DNA of 64,000 nt from Blastococcus sp. TF02A-35 (GTDB taxonomy: Bacteria; Actinomycetota; Actinomycetes; Mycobacteriales; Geodermatophilaceae), in contig NZ_SPQP01000006.1 of NCBI RefSeq assembly GCF_004571075.1, forward strand, positions 80,099 through 144,098, written 5' to 3'. The position numbers were made by a program, and so were the translations under genes. Position 1 is the stretch's first letter; each line of letters starts with the position of its first letter. Positions 8,025-16,904 of the stretch are shown piece by piece. The notes beneath the pieces were generated by a model. The model did not search any database. It was not told the DNA's origin and worked only from the letters and a program-made list of their open reading frames with translations.

Positions 8025-11000
8025 TCACGCGACCGTGACGTCGGGAAGAGCACGCTCTCTGACCTGGTGGAGAACGGTCACGATGCCGTCAACCTCTTCC
8101 TCGGAGAAGATCGAGTCCGGGCCGTGGGGCGCGCTGTCAGTGAACGGCGATTCGTAGAGACGGCCCACGTCCATGACCCCGTTCGCGGTCAGGTGCTCGA
8201 CGATGAGCTGGACGAACCGCATCTGGTTGACCGAGTACACGCCGTCGGACAGGTAGCGGTCGAACGCGGCGGTCGCGGCCTCGCGGTCGAGGCCAACCAG
8301 GGAGCGGATGAACAGCCCAAGCCCGTGGGACTCCTCGCGGGCGCGGGCGATGTCGACCTCGCTGCCGGCGCCGGACTCCACCAGCATCGCCTCCAGCGAC
8401 GCCAGGTCCTCCGGTGTCAGCTGAAGGTTGCGGCGAAGACGCTGTATGGCCAGGTGGTCTTCGTGGTCGCGGAGGTAGGCCCGGGCCTTCGCACGGAACC
8501 GTTCCCAGTTGGTGCCGGGGGTGACGCCGGGCAGTTCGATGATGCTGCTCTCGCCGAGCTCGTCGGCGAAGTTGGAGTAGACGACGGCGCGCCGGGACTT
8601 CTCCACGAAGCGCACGAGCGCGCGGATTCGGCGCCGGGCGAGCTCGAGCATCGGGAGGGTGACGTCGACCCACCATTCGTCGCCGGACAGCTCCTCGAGG
8701 AGCTGCTGCTGGGCCTTGACCGAGGGGATCCCGGTCTGACCGAGCAGGGCGGCGGTGATGTCCTGCACCTGCGTGCGCAGCCGCTCGAACTGGATGGCAT
8801 CGCCGTCGAGGCGGGCCAACTGCAGTCGCAGCAGGATCAGGTCGAAGCGTTTGGCGTCCTCGTCGTCGTCCCGCTTGGTGGAGGGCAGGCCGGCGAGGTG
8901 GTGCGCGATGTCGCCGGCCTTCTCCGGGGTCAGCGGGTGCCAGGCGCCCCAGTTGGAGTACGTCTCGACCCACTGCCGGGCCGGGCGGACCAGGAAGTTG
9001 TCGACGTTCATGCCGACCACCACCTCGTGCAGCGTCCAGGCCACGTCCACGCGCAGGCCGCGTTCGCTGACCTCACCCTGGCCGACCTCGGGGTGACCGC
9101 CGGAGTCGGCGCCGACGCCGGTCTTGTCCAGTGCGGCGAGCAGTCCCAGGCGGGCCTCGAACAGCCGCTCGGCGAGCGACTTCTGCAGCGAGCCGCCGGA
9201 GTCGGGCAGGTTCTGGCTGAAGAACTCGAGGTTGCCGCAGAAGTCGAAGACGTAGAAGTTCTTCTTGTCCTCCCCCGGCCCGTAGAGGTCGGGACACAGG
9301 CGGGTGCCGCGGCCGATCATCTGCCAGAACTTGCTCTTGGCGCGCACCAGTTTGAAGAAGACCAGGTTGACGACCTCGGGGACGTCGATGCCGGTGTCGA
9401 GCATGTCGACGGAGATGGCTATGTGCGGCGCCTTGTCCTTGATCGAGAAGTCGTCGATGAGGTTCTGGGCGTAGGTCACCGAGTGGGTGATGACGCGGGC
9501 GAAATGGCCGGCGTACTCGGGGTAGTTGGCGTCGAAGCGCTTCTGGATGAACTCGGCGTGGGCCTGGTTCTTGGCGAAGATGATGCTCTTGCCGAGCCGG
9601 TCGCCGCCGGCGACCTTGTGGCCGTTCTGCATGAGGGTGGCGAGGACCTTGTCGACGGTGTCGGCGTTGAAGAGGAACTTGTTGAGCTCCTCGGCCGCGA
9701 CGGCGTCGGGGATGTCGCCGTCCTCGTTCCACTCCAGGGAGTCCCAGTCGTCCTTCTCCTGCTCGCTGAGCTCGTTGTAGCGGATGCCTTCCCGGAGGAA
9801 CTTGGTGGGCACCGACACCGCCACGGGGGGCACGAGATAGCCCTCGGCAACGGCCTCGTCGAGGCTGTAGGCGTCGGTGGGCACCCCGTCTTCGAGGTTG
9901 AACAGCGTGTAGGTGTTGCGGTCGACCTCGTCCTTGGGCGTGGCGGTCAGGCCGACCAGCAGGGAGTCGGACCAGGAGAAGATCGCGCGGTACTTCTGGT
10001 AGACCGACCGGTGGGCCTCGTCGACGACGATAAGGTCGAAGTAGCCGGGCCCGAACAGCCTCCTACCCGCGTCGGTCTCGTTGATCAGGTTCATCATGGT
10101 CGGGTACGTCGAGACGTACACCCGGCCGTCGGCGACCTGCTCGGTGACCAGGTTGACCGTGGTCGCGCGGGGCAGATGGGTCTTGAACGCCCCGACGGCC
10201 TGGTTGACCAGGGCGGTGCGGTCGGCAAGGAACAGCACCCGCTTGACCCACCCGGCGCGCATCAGCTGATCGACCAGCGCGATGACCGTTCGGGTCTTGC
10301 CGGACCCGGTGGCCATCACGAGCAGCGCGGCCCGCTGCTTGGCGGTGAACGTCGCCCCCACTGTCCGGATCGCGCGCTGCTGGTAGTGCCGGCCGACGAT
10401 CGCCTTGTCGATGTCCGCGTCAACGAGCGGCAGGCGGCCGGTGCGGCGCTGCACCATCAGTTCCAGCTCGTCGGCGGTGAAGAAGCCCTCGACCCGGCGC
10501 GGCGGGTAGCCGGCGGCGTCGTCCCACAACCAGGTCTGGTAGCCGTTGGTGTACAAGATCACCGGCCGGCGGCCGGTCATCTGCTGCAGGCAGTCCGCGT
10601 ACAGCTTGGCCTGCTGTTGGCCTACCGCCGGCTCGGCGGTGGTCTTCTTCGCCTCCACCACCGCGAGCGGCAGCCCGTCGCTGCCCCACAAGACGTAGTC
10701 GACGAAGCCTTTGCCCTCAGCGTTGGGCATGCCGGTGACCTCGAACTCGCGGTCCCGAGCATCGGTGAGCTGCCAGCCCGCCTCGCGGAGAAGTTCGTCG
10801 ATGATGAGGTCGCGGGTCTGAGCTTCGGAGTAGTCGTGCGTGTCAGTCAGCGTGGTTGCGGCTTGCGCCGCCTTGATCTGCTGGCGCAGCGCTTCGATCT
10901 CGGCGTCCTTCGCCGCCGCAAGGTCGTCCCGCTCCTTGAGCGCACGGGCATTGGCCTCGTCCTGCTGGCGGAACTTCTCCGCAAGCTTGACGACATCGGC

Positions 11001-11444
11001 TCGACTTAGCGGCGCCTGACTACCTGCGAGCTTCGGATCAAACACCGCCCCGGTCGGCACTGCCGCCGGGTTGGCGGAGTAGCGGAACGCCGTCCACACG
11101 ACCACGTGGTGCAACTCCCGCAGTACATCCACCGCGACCCGGGCGGGGATGGGCTGCACGTCATGAACCGCGCGGTTGCCTAGCCTGCGGAGCAGATTGA
11201 GCTTCTGCCCAATGCCGACGCCAACCCGCCGCTGAAAGGCTGGCTCGTTGATCCGGGCCGACAGGTCGTCCTTGTACGGCTCGGGCAACGCGTCGACGTC
11301 GTAGATGAGCCCGACCACCTGCTCCGCCGCCCGGCGGGCATAGAAACAGGCCGACCGCGGGTCGGAGGCGAGGTAAGCCTCGGCCTGTACGCAATCCGCG
11401 TGGACCTGCGGCCACTGAGCCTCAACGAAGCCAAAGTTGCTCAC
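8025..11444 (-). CDS. hsdR: Type I restriction enzyme R subunit
   Basis: The product of about 1139 residues is the translocase/nuclease subunit of a type I restriction-modification complex. It has an N-terminal cysteine-poor helical region, a PD-(D/E)XK nuclease (VDYVLWG... with VVEAKKT), then SF2 helicase motifs: Walker A MATGSGKTRT, DEAH box VVDEAHRS, GLTATP and motif VI MIGRGTRLCPDL, and a C-terminal EcoEI-type region that docks on the methyltransferase core. An upstream TTG at 11495 is open, but I chose GTG 11444 because a good ribosome-binding site (GGAGAG) precedes it and the product then starts VSNFGFVEAQWP, the usual start of this family. It follows hsdS after 55 bp. Confidence 0.95.
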   Translation of the reverse strand: MSNFGFVEAQWPQVHADCVQAEAYLASDPRSACFYARRAAEQVVGLIYDVDALPEPYKDDLSARINEPAFQRRVGVGIGQKLNLLRRLGNRAVHDVQPIPARVAVDVLRELHHVVVWTAFRYSANPAAVPTGAVFDPKLAGSQAPLSRADVVKLAEKFRQQDEANARALKERDDLAAAKDAEIEALRQQIKAAQAATTLTDTHDYSEAQTRDLIIDELLREAGWQLTDARDREFEVTGMPNAEGKGFVDYVLWGSDGLPLAVVEAKKTTAEPAVGQQQAKLYADCLQQMTGRRPVILYTNGYQTWLWDDAAGYPPRRVEGFFTADELELMVQRRTGRLPLVDADIDKAIVGRHYQQRAIRTVGATFTAKQRAALLVMATGSGKTRTVIALVDQLMRAGWVKRVLFLADRTALVNQAVGAFKTHLPRATTVNLVTEQVADGRVYVSTYPTMMNLINETDAGRRLFGPGYFDLIVVDEAHRSVYQKYRAIFSWSDSLLVGLTATPKDEVDRNTYTLFNLEDGVPTDAYSLDEAVAEGYLVPPVAVSVPTKFLREGIRYNELSEQEKDDWDSLEWNEDGDIPDAVAAEELNKFLFNADTVDKVLATLMQNGHKVAGGDRLGKSIIFAKNQAHAEFIQKRFDANYPEYAGHFARVITHSVTYAQNLIDDFSIKDKAPHIAISVDMLDTGIDVPEVVNLVFFKLVRAKSKFWQMIGRGTRLCPDLYGPGEDKKNFYVFDFCGNLEFFSQNLPDSGGSLQKSLAERLFEARLGLLAALDKTGVGADSGGHPEVGQGEVSERGLRVDVAWTLHEVVVGMNVDNFLVRPARQWVETYSNWGAWHPLTPEKAGDIAHHLAGLPSTKRDDDEDAKRFDLILLRLQLARLDGDAIQFERLRTQVQDITAALLGQTGIPSVKAQQQLLEELSGDEWWVDVTLPMLELARRRIRALVRFVEKSRRAVVYSNFADELGESSIIELPGVTPGTNWERFRAKARAYLRDHEDHLAIQRLRRNLQLTPEDLASLEAMLVESGAGSEVDIARAREESHGLGLFIRSLVGLDREAATAAFDRYLSDGVYSVNQMRFVQLIVEHLTANGVMDVGRLYESPFTDSAPHGPDSIFSEEEVDGIVTVLHQVRERALPDVTVA

Positions 11445-11499
11445 TGCCGACTCTCCGAAACGCGTCGCAAGACCATAAGGGCACCGGAACGACAAGTCC

Positions 11500-12651
11500 T
11501 CATAGCCGCCCCGACACCGCGGCAGCCTGTAGGCAGTCCTCCAGCTGACTCAGAGCCTCATGCGAACGCAGAGCCCCTAGCCTGGCCGCTCTGATCGCGC
11601 CCAATCGCCGCACGAAGTCCAACTGCTGGGCCATTGGGGGAGCGAAGACCGAGAAAGCCTTGATGTCCTTCAGATTCACGGTCTTCTGGGCGGCACCCCG
11701 GGCAGCCACGTCGGCTTGCCTCTTCACCTCTGGGGCCGCCAGCTGCGCAGCCAAGAACTCGGGATGGATAAGTTCGCGCCGCGGCTTGAGATGCGCAATG
11801 TGTCGCTGAAACGCAAACTTCCGCTCGCTACGAACAACAACGGGGACACCGTACGAGCCGACTGTGGAGTAAAGGACATCTCCGACCTCGATGGGACAGC
11901 GAGCCGTCAGTTCTGCATGCGTATCGCCGGAGATGAACTTACTCGTCGTAAAGTTGATCTCACCTGACGTGATGTTGCTGACGAACAGAAATGGGTGCCC
12001 CTCCTTCGCCCATTCCGGGGACTGGTGGGTGCCATCTGTAATCCGCACACACAGATCTGCCAGCGGCAGAAGTCTTTGCGGGCCCCCGCCGAACATGTCT
12101 CGAAACACGGACTGAGCAAGATCCTCAAGTCGGCCTACAACTGCAGCGCGATTCATCGACAAGGCGCCTGCCCGATCTAGGATCGTCGCGATACGTCGCT
12201 GCTCATCGAGGGTTGGAACTGGAATCTTGACGCGGGCGACCGTAGACTTTGAGAGCTCTTTGAACGTGGCACCATTGCCGAGCGACTGCAAATAGGCCTT
12301 GCTACCCCTCAGCCAGTGATACAGGTACTTCGGGTCCAAGACGTCGCTATCCGGCATCAGGCTCTTGAAGCCTTGGTTCGTCGCCATCGGAATCGTGTTG
12401 ATCGCGACGTGGCCGATGGGGGCCCGGGAGCTGAGAAGCACCGAACCCACTGGAAGGAGCTTCGCCGAGCAACTGGCAAGCCCAGCCGCTGTCAGCTTGC
12501 GCGGCGTGGAATCGATGTACGCCCCGCTGAGCTGACTCAGATCGGCCGGCGTGGCCCAATCGATATCTCCGCCCCAGAACTCAGGGACAGAGCTACTGGG
12601 CGTCGCTCCCGAAACAATCTCACAACACTCCCCAAGCGCTATCATCTTCAT
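11500..12651 (-). CDS. hsdS: Type I restriction-modification specificity subunit S
   Basis: The 383-residue protein has the two-repeat layout of HsdS: a first target recognition domain (IALGECCEIVSGATPSS...PVPTLDEQRRIATIL) with its conserved helix, then a second (LPLADLCVRITDGTHQSPEW...FAPPMAQQLDFVRRL). The PxxxxQ helices after each domain form the spacer that sets the distance between half-sites. The ATG overlaps the hsdM stop as ATGA. Base composition is visibly less GC-rich than the surrounding chromosome, as is usual for exchanged specificity genes. The recognition sequence cannot be read from the protein. Confidence 0.95.
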   Translation of the reverse strand: MKMIALGECCEIVSGATPSSSVPEFWGGDIDWATPADLSQLSGAYIDSTPRKLTAAGLASCSAKLLPVGSVLLSSRAPIGHVAINTIPMATNQGFKSLMPDSDVLDPKYLYHWLRGSKAYLQSLGNGATFKELSKSTVARVKIPVPTLDEQRRIATILDRAGALSMNRAAVVGRLEDLAQSVFRDMFGGGPQRLLPLADLCVRITDGTHQSPEWAKEGHPFLFVSNITSGEINFTTSKFISGDTHAELTARCPIEVGDVLYSTVGSYGVPVVVRSERKFAFQRHIAHLKPRRELIHPEFLAAQLAAPEVKRQADVAARGAAQKTVNLKDIKAFSVFAPPMAQQLDFVRRLGAIRAARLGALRSHEALSQLEDCLQAAAVSGRL

Positions 12652-14108
12652 GAAAGCATTGCCTTCAGATCTGCCAGGTCCTTCCGAATCTGATCTTCCA
12701 GGCTTTCAATCTCTGCGACGATCTCCAACGGCGGACGCTGTTCACTCTCATGGTGGACAACCTGCTGGTAGCGATTCAGCGAGAAATCGTAGTCTTGGGC
12801 GGCAATCTCGGACTTCGGTACGCAGAAACTGCGCTCGGTACGCTCACGCTTTCGCTCCTGGGCATTCCGCTCCTGCCATCGTGCGAGCACGTCGGGAAGG
12901 TCATTGGCTTCGGTTGGGGTGCGCTTATCGTCGAGACTGAAGCCGTCTGCCTTTACGTCGTAGAACCACACGTCCTCAGTACCGCCACTGTTGGTCTTGG
13001 TGAACAGCAGGATGGCTGTGGAGACGCCGGCGTAGGGCCTGAAGACCCCGGACGGGAGCTTGACCACGGCGTCGAGCTTCTGGTCCTCGACCAGGATCCG
13101 CCGTAGGGCCTTGTGCGCAGTTGACGACCCGAAGAGAACTCCGTCGGGCACGATGACCGCTGCCCGCCCACCAGGCTTGAGCAGCCGCAGGAACAGCGCG
13201 AGGAAGAGCAGCTCGGTCTTCTTGGTCTTGACCACGCGCTGCAGGTCCTTCGACGTTGACTCGTAGTCGAGGCTGCCCGCGAATGGTGGGTTCGCCAGAA
13301 TCAGCGAGTAGATGCCTTCCTCGCCCGCCGCTCCCTCGGACAAGGAGTCGCGATAGCGGATGTCCGGCTGCTCGACCCCGTGCATCAGCATGTTCATGCT
13401 GCCGATGCGCAGCATGGTGGAGTCGAAGTCGTAGCCGTGGAACATGCTGCGGTGGTAGTGCTGCCGCTGCTGCTCATCGGTCATGACCGTGGGGTGCTCG
13501 TGGCGCACGTACTCGGAGGCGGCGACGAGGAAGCCCGCGGTGCCGCACGCAGGGTCACAGATCTCGTCCGACGGCTGGGGAGCGGTCATCGCGACCATGA
13601 GCTGGATGATGTGCCGGGGAGTGCGGAACTGGCCGTTCTGACCGGCTGAGGCGATCTTGCTGAGCATGTACTCGTAGAGGTCGCCGTTGGTGTCGCGGTC
13701 TTGCATGGGAACGTCGTCGAGCATGTCGACGACGCGGGAGAGCAGCGCCGGGGTCGGGATGGTGAACCGGGCGTCCTTCATGTGCTCGGAGTAGGTGGAC
13801 CCGTCGCCGCCTAGCCGGCGCAGGAACGGGAAGACGCCTTCGCCGATGACCTGGTGCATGACCCCGGGCTCGAAGTCCTTGAACCGGGACCAGCGCAGGC
13901 CCGCCTCGCTGGGCTGGAAGATCGGGTCCTCGATCGGCTTGCCGGTGCGGTTGGCCTTGCGCTCCTTCAGCGTCTGGAGGTCGTCGAGCCGACGGATGAA
14001 GAGCAGGTAGGTGATCTGCTCGATGACCTCGAGGGGGTTGGAGATGCCTCCGGACCAGAAGACGTCCCAGACTCTGTCGATCTTGCTCTTGAGCTCGCCC
14101 GTGATCAC
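12648..14108 (-). CDS. hsdM: Type I restriction-modification DNA methyltransferase subunit M
   Basis: The 486-residue N6-adenine methyltransferase has an N-terminal helical HsdM domain (ITGELKSKIDRVWDVFWSGG), the S-adenosylmethionine-binding motif DPACGTAGFL at residues 185-194 and the catalytic NPPF motif at 273-276, followed by a C-terminal S-subunit binding helix bundle. With HsdS it methylates the host target and protects it from HsdR. The start is GTG 14108. A short 39-codon ORF upstream ends on this GTG as GTGA, which suggests translational coupling. Confidence 0.95.
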   Translation of the reverse strand: MITGELKSKIDRVWDVFWSGGISNPLEVIEQITYLLFIRRLDDLQTLKERKANRTGKPIEDPIFQPSEAGLRWSRFKDFEPGVMHQVIGEGVFPFLRRLGGDGSTYSEHMKDARFTIPTPALLSRVVDMLDDVPMQDRDTNGDLYEYMLSKIASAGQNGQFRTPRHIIQLMVAMTAPQPSDEICDPACGTAGFLVAASEYVRHEHPTVMTDEQQRQHYHRSMFHGYDFDSTMLRIGSMNMLMHGVEQPDIRYRDSLSEGAAGEEGIYSLILANPPFAGSLDYESTSKDLQRVVKTKKTELLFLALFLRLLKPGGRAAVIVPDGVLFGSSTAHKALRRILVEDQKLDAVVKLPSGVFRPYAGVSTAILLFTKTNSGGTEDVWFYDVKADGFSLDDKRTPTEANDLPDVLARWQERNAQERKRERTERSFCVPKSEIAAQDYDFSLNRYQQVVHHESEQRPPLEIVAEIESLEDQIRKDLADLKAMLS

Positions 14109-14224
14109 GCTGACGCCTCTGTCATCGACGCCACCCGTCGCACTGGGTCGCAGAACTGGTCTGCTGCCGTGAACGGCACGGCCTGGAACTTCAGCGGTTC
14201 GTACTTCTTTGCGCGCGGCGGCAC
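14105..14224 (-). CDS. Possible 39-residue leader peptide coupled to hsdM
   Basis: A GTG at 14224 opens a 39-codon frame that ends with TGA overlapping the hsdM GTG (GTGA). A ribosome-binding site-like GAGGGAGTT lies just upstream. The peptide begins VPPRAKKYEPLKFQAVPF and has ordinary amino-acid use. The overlap type is the same as elsewhere in the operon, so it may be the first gene of the defence train, or the 3' remnant of a longer gene cut when the neighbouring transposase remnant arrived. I recognise no family. Confidence 0.4.
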   Translation of the reverse strand: MPPRAKKYEPLKFQAVPFTAADQFCDPVRRVASMTEASA

Positions 14225-14343
14225 GTGCAACTCCCTCGGTTCAGTTCAAGCACAGGCACGGTAGCCCGACGGCCTCCACACAGTGGACAACCGGACACGG
14301 TCGGTCACGCCAACGAGCGGTTCACCTCCTTTCGGCGTCGGCA

Positions 14344-14979
14344 GACGACGTCGACGAGTTCCAGCGCAACTGGGCCTTCGACCGGAAGGAGAGCGGCCTC
14401 GGCAAGAGCGTGACCAGCAAGTGGATCTGCCCCGCCCGCGCCGGGCGCGCCGGCTGCCACGCCCTCGGCGCCGCGCAGGGCGAGGCGGCCACCCAGCTGG
14501 GGCTGCCGATCATCACCCCGCCGGAGGACCACACCACCCGCAAGTCCTGCACGAACAAGACGATGGACTTCACGCCCGACCCTGACGACGCGAACCACGA
14601 GCGCAAGCTGATGCAGCGTGAGTACTACGGCAGCCGCCGGTGGCGGCGGCTGTTCAAGCGGCGGGCGCTGGTCGAGGGAGTGTTCGGAATCCTCAAGAAC
14701 GCCAGCCGGCAGCGACTGCGCCGCGGTCAGAACCGACTCCCCGGCCTGGCGATGGCCTCCATCGTCGCCGCGGTCAAGGCCAGCGTCTTCAACGAGGAGC
14801 AGCTCCGCAGCTGGCACGACCGCCCCGCCCGCGGCCCGGCCGACCACCCGCTGCTGCAGCCCGACCCGCCCTACTGGGGCTTCCGCGACCTGACGAAGGA
14901 GGAGGCGAAGGCCGTCGACGCCGAGCACCTGCGTCGCCTCCGCGGCGGCCACATGCAGCCGGTCCTCGAGGCTGCCTGA
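14344..14979 (+). pseudogene. 5'-truncated DDE transposase remnant
   Basis: The sense starts in the middle of a protein (DDVDEFQRNWAFDRKESGLG) and ends normally at a TGA. The C-terminal part RRALVEGVFGILKNASRQR followed by RLPGLAMASIVAAVKA resembles the end of DDE transposases of the IS1182/IS1380-like type: the ALVEGVFG...K segment would carry the last catalytic Glu. There is no start codon with matching N-terminal sequence and no recognisable terminal inverted repeats, so this is a decayed copy. It is the only mobile-element sequence between the defence island and ssrA. Confidence 0.65.
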
Positions 14980-14993
14980 CACCTGCGTGAGAC

Positions 14994-15033
14994 GACGAAC
15001 CGCCCCGGACCTGGAGGTCCGGGGCGGTTCGTC
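14994..15033. terminator. 18-bp perfect hairpin downstream of ssrA
   Basis: The arms 14994-15011 and 15016-15033 pair perfectly around the loop TGGA. The hairpin lies between the 3' end of the plus-strand transposase remnant and the 3' end of the minus-strand tmRNA gene, 41 bp beyond the latter. It probably terminates ssrA and may act in both directions. There is no T-run. Confidence 0.75.
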
Positions 15034-15073
15034 AATCTACGAAGAGTCTCCGCACAATCTGCGAAGACCTCAG

Positions 15074-15449
15074 GGGTGGAGGTGGCGGGAATCGAACCCG
15101 CGTCCTTCGACGCATCACCAGGGCTTCTCCGAGCGCAGTCCGCGTTGCCTCTGCTCGACCCCGTCGATCATGCGGACAAGTCGACGTGACGGGCCCAGTC
15201 GCTGTGTGATGTCCCGCCCGCGCCCGCGACCGGCACGTGCGGTGAGTCATCTAGCTGATGCCAGGATCCGGGCCGATGACGAACCCGGGCTGACAGACTC
15301 GCCTAGCTGCTATCAGGCAGCGAGAGCGAAGTCGCGCTGATTGGAATCGGCGCTTGTGTGTTTTCCAACGCGTGGTTAACGAGCTCATCGTTGGCTTCCT
15401 CGGCTCGCTTCCCCTGGTCACCCGACCGAAGTCGAGACCATTCACCCCC
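15074..15449 (-). ncRNA. ssrA: Transfer-messenger RNA (tmRNA)
   Basis: This RNA of about 376 nt rescues stalled ribosomes together with SmpB. The 5' end GGGGGTGAATGG pairs with the 3' end CACCTCC to form the seven-bp acceptor stem (one G-U pair). The T arm reads GCGGGTTCGATTCCCGC. The discriminator A and CC are encoded; the final A is probably added. The reading frame in the middle (15313-15351) encodes the degradation tag ADSNQRDFALAA and ends with TGA, close to the ADSHQRDYALAA tag of mycobacteria. smpB lies 7.3 kb away on the same strand. The 3' end of ssrA is a classic integration site for genomic islands, and the defence island starts just beyond it. Confidence 0.95.
15313..15351 (-). 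other. tmRNA tag-peptide reading frame
   Basis: Twelve sense codons plus TGA encode ADSNQRDFALAA. The resume codon is GCC. The C-terminal LAA is the recognition signal for ClpXP-type proteolysis. Confidence 0.93.
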
Positions 15450-15537
15450 TGTGTAGTTGTGCAGACAGCGTAACGGCACGGGCAAGCGCCTTGTTCCTGC
15501 GCGTCCCCGCCGGCCGGGTCCCGCAGGCGCCCCGGAC

Positions 15538-16674
15538 TCAGATCCAGTCGCGGCGCTTGAAGACGGCGTACAGCGTGACGCTGACCCCGGCCATCGCCAC
15601 CAGCGCGAGCGGGTACCCCCAGGCCCAGTGCAGCTCGGGCATGTGGTCGAAGTTCATCCCGTAGACGGTGCCGACCAGCGTGGGCGCGAAGAGGATGGCC
15701 GCCCAGGCGGAGATCTTCTTGACCTCCTCGCCCTGCGCGATCGAGGCCTCGGTGAGCTCGCGGATCTCCTCGTTCTGCCGCTGCGCCACCAGGGTCGCGT
15801 TCACGGTGAGGATGTCGCGCAGCTGCAGCCGGAAGCCCTCCACCCGCTCGGTCACCTGGATGACGTGGTCGGCGACGTCGCGCAGGTAGCCGCGCAGCTC
15901 CTCGTCGACGCCGTACTTGTCGAAGCCCGCGGTGAGCGCGGCGATGATGCCCGACAGCGGCAGCGCGGCGCGCTGGAACTCCAGCACCTCCTGCGACAGC
16001 TCGTAGATGCGCCGGGAGACGCCGGGGTCGCCGCGGAAGACCTCGGTCTCGATCTCGTCGATGTCGTTGGCCAGCCCGTCGACCACCGGCCGGTAGCCGT
16101 CCACGACGGCGTCCAGCACCGCGTACAGCACCGCCTCGCTGCCCTTGGCGAGCAGGGCCGGCTCGCTCTCCAGCCGCCGTCGCACCCGCGAGAGGTCCGG
16201 CGACTCGCTGTGCCGGACGGTGATCGCGAAGTCGCGGCCGAGGAACAGGTGCAGCTCCCCGAACTCGACCTCCTCCGCCGCGTCCAGGTACCGGGCGGCC
16301 TTGAGGACGACGAACAGCGTGGAGCCGTACCGCTCGAACTTCGGCCGCTGGTGGGCCTTGATCGCGTCCTCGACGGCCAGCTCGGGCAGGTCGAACAGCT
16401 CGGCCAGCGACCCGAGCTCACCGGCGTCGGGCCGGTAGAGACCGAGCCAGGCCAGGCGGCCCTCCCCGAGCGCGAGCTCCTCGCGGCTCTCCTCCGCGGA
16501 GTCGGGCGTGGCCACCCGGCGGCCGTCGGAGTAGACGGCGTTGTCGACCATGCGCGAGGCCGCGGGGAGCTCGGAGGCGCGCGGCACCCGCGGGACGGCG
16601 GGCAGCAGCTCGACCCGCGGACGGCGGGTGAGGGTGGACAGGGCGGTCAGGGGCGCGCGGCGGCGCTCGGCCAT
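15538..16674 (-). CDS. corA: CorA family Mg2+/Co2+ channel
   Basis: The product has a long soluble N-terminal domain (regulatory funnel), a long helix with many charged residues, and two C-terminal membrane helices joined by the signature YGMNF (GMN motif, then DHMPEL) that forms the selectivity filter. It ends with the usual basic tail FKRRDWI. It forms a pentameric divalent-cation channel in the inner membrane. I chose ATG 16674 (378 residues, GGGAG ribosome-binding site) rather than the open GTG 13 codons upstream. Confidence 0.93.
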   Translation of the reverse strand: MAERRRAPLTALSTLTRRPRVELLPAVPRVPRASELPAASRMVDNAVYSDGRRVATPDSAEESREELALGEGRLAWLGLYRPDAGELGSLAELFDLPELAVEDAIKAHQRPKFERYGSTLFVVLKAARYLDAAEEVEFGELHLFLGRDFAITVRHSESPDLSRVRRRLESEPALLAKGSEAVLYAVLDAVVDGYRPVVDGLANDIDEIETEVFRGDPGVSRRIYELSQEVLEFQRAALPLSGIIAALTAGFDKYGVDEELRGYLRDVADHVIQVTERVEGFRLQLRDILTVNATLVAQRQNEEIRELTEASIAQGEEVKKISAWAAILFAPTLVGTVYGMNFDHMPELHWAWGYPLALVAMAGVSVTLYAVFKRRDWI

Positions 16675-16904
16675 GACGGACTCCCGGGGGGCGACGGGGA
16701 CGGCGGGGGGCACCGGAGCGGTCCTCGCACGCCGCCGCGACCGGCGGCTACCGGTGGAGCCGGGGCGGGAGGACCTGGGGATCGGTACTGGGAGGCTCGG
16801 TGCGCATCAGCCGACCTCCCTCCCGAACGGGGCCGCCGTCCGTCGGGCAGCCGTCGTCCATGGTGTCACGCCGCCGGTCCGGCGGACTCGCCCGGCCGGG
16901 TGAG

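Noticed and set aside
7995..11009. 1004-codon plus-strand open frame opposite hsdR
   Set aside because: Low-stop antisense frame caused by high GC. Its repetitive Val/Gly/Asp content is not protein-like, while hsdR has all expected motifs.
15034..15300. tRNA-like sequence near 15080-15105
   Set aside because: The T arm and acceptor belong to the tmRNA, as shown by the tag frame and matching 5' end.
15450..15490. ssrA promoter
   Set aside because: A TACGCT hexamer is present upstream but no matching -35 at a proper distance could be supported.
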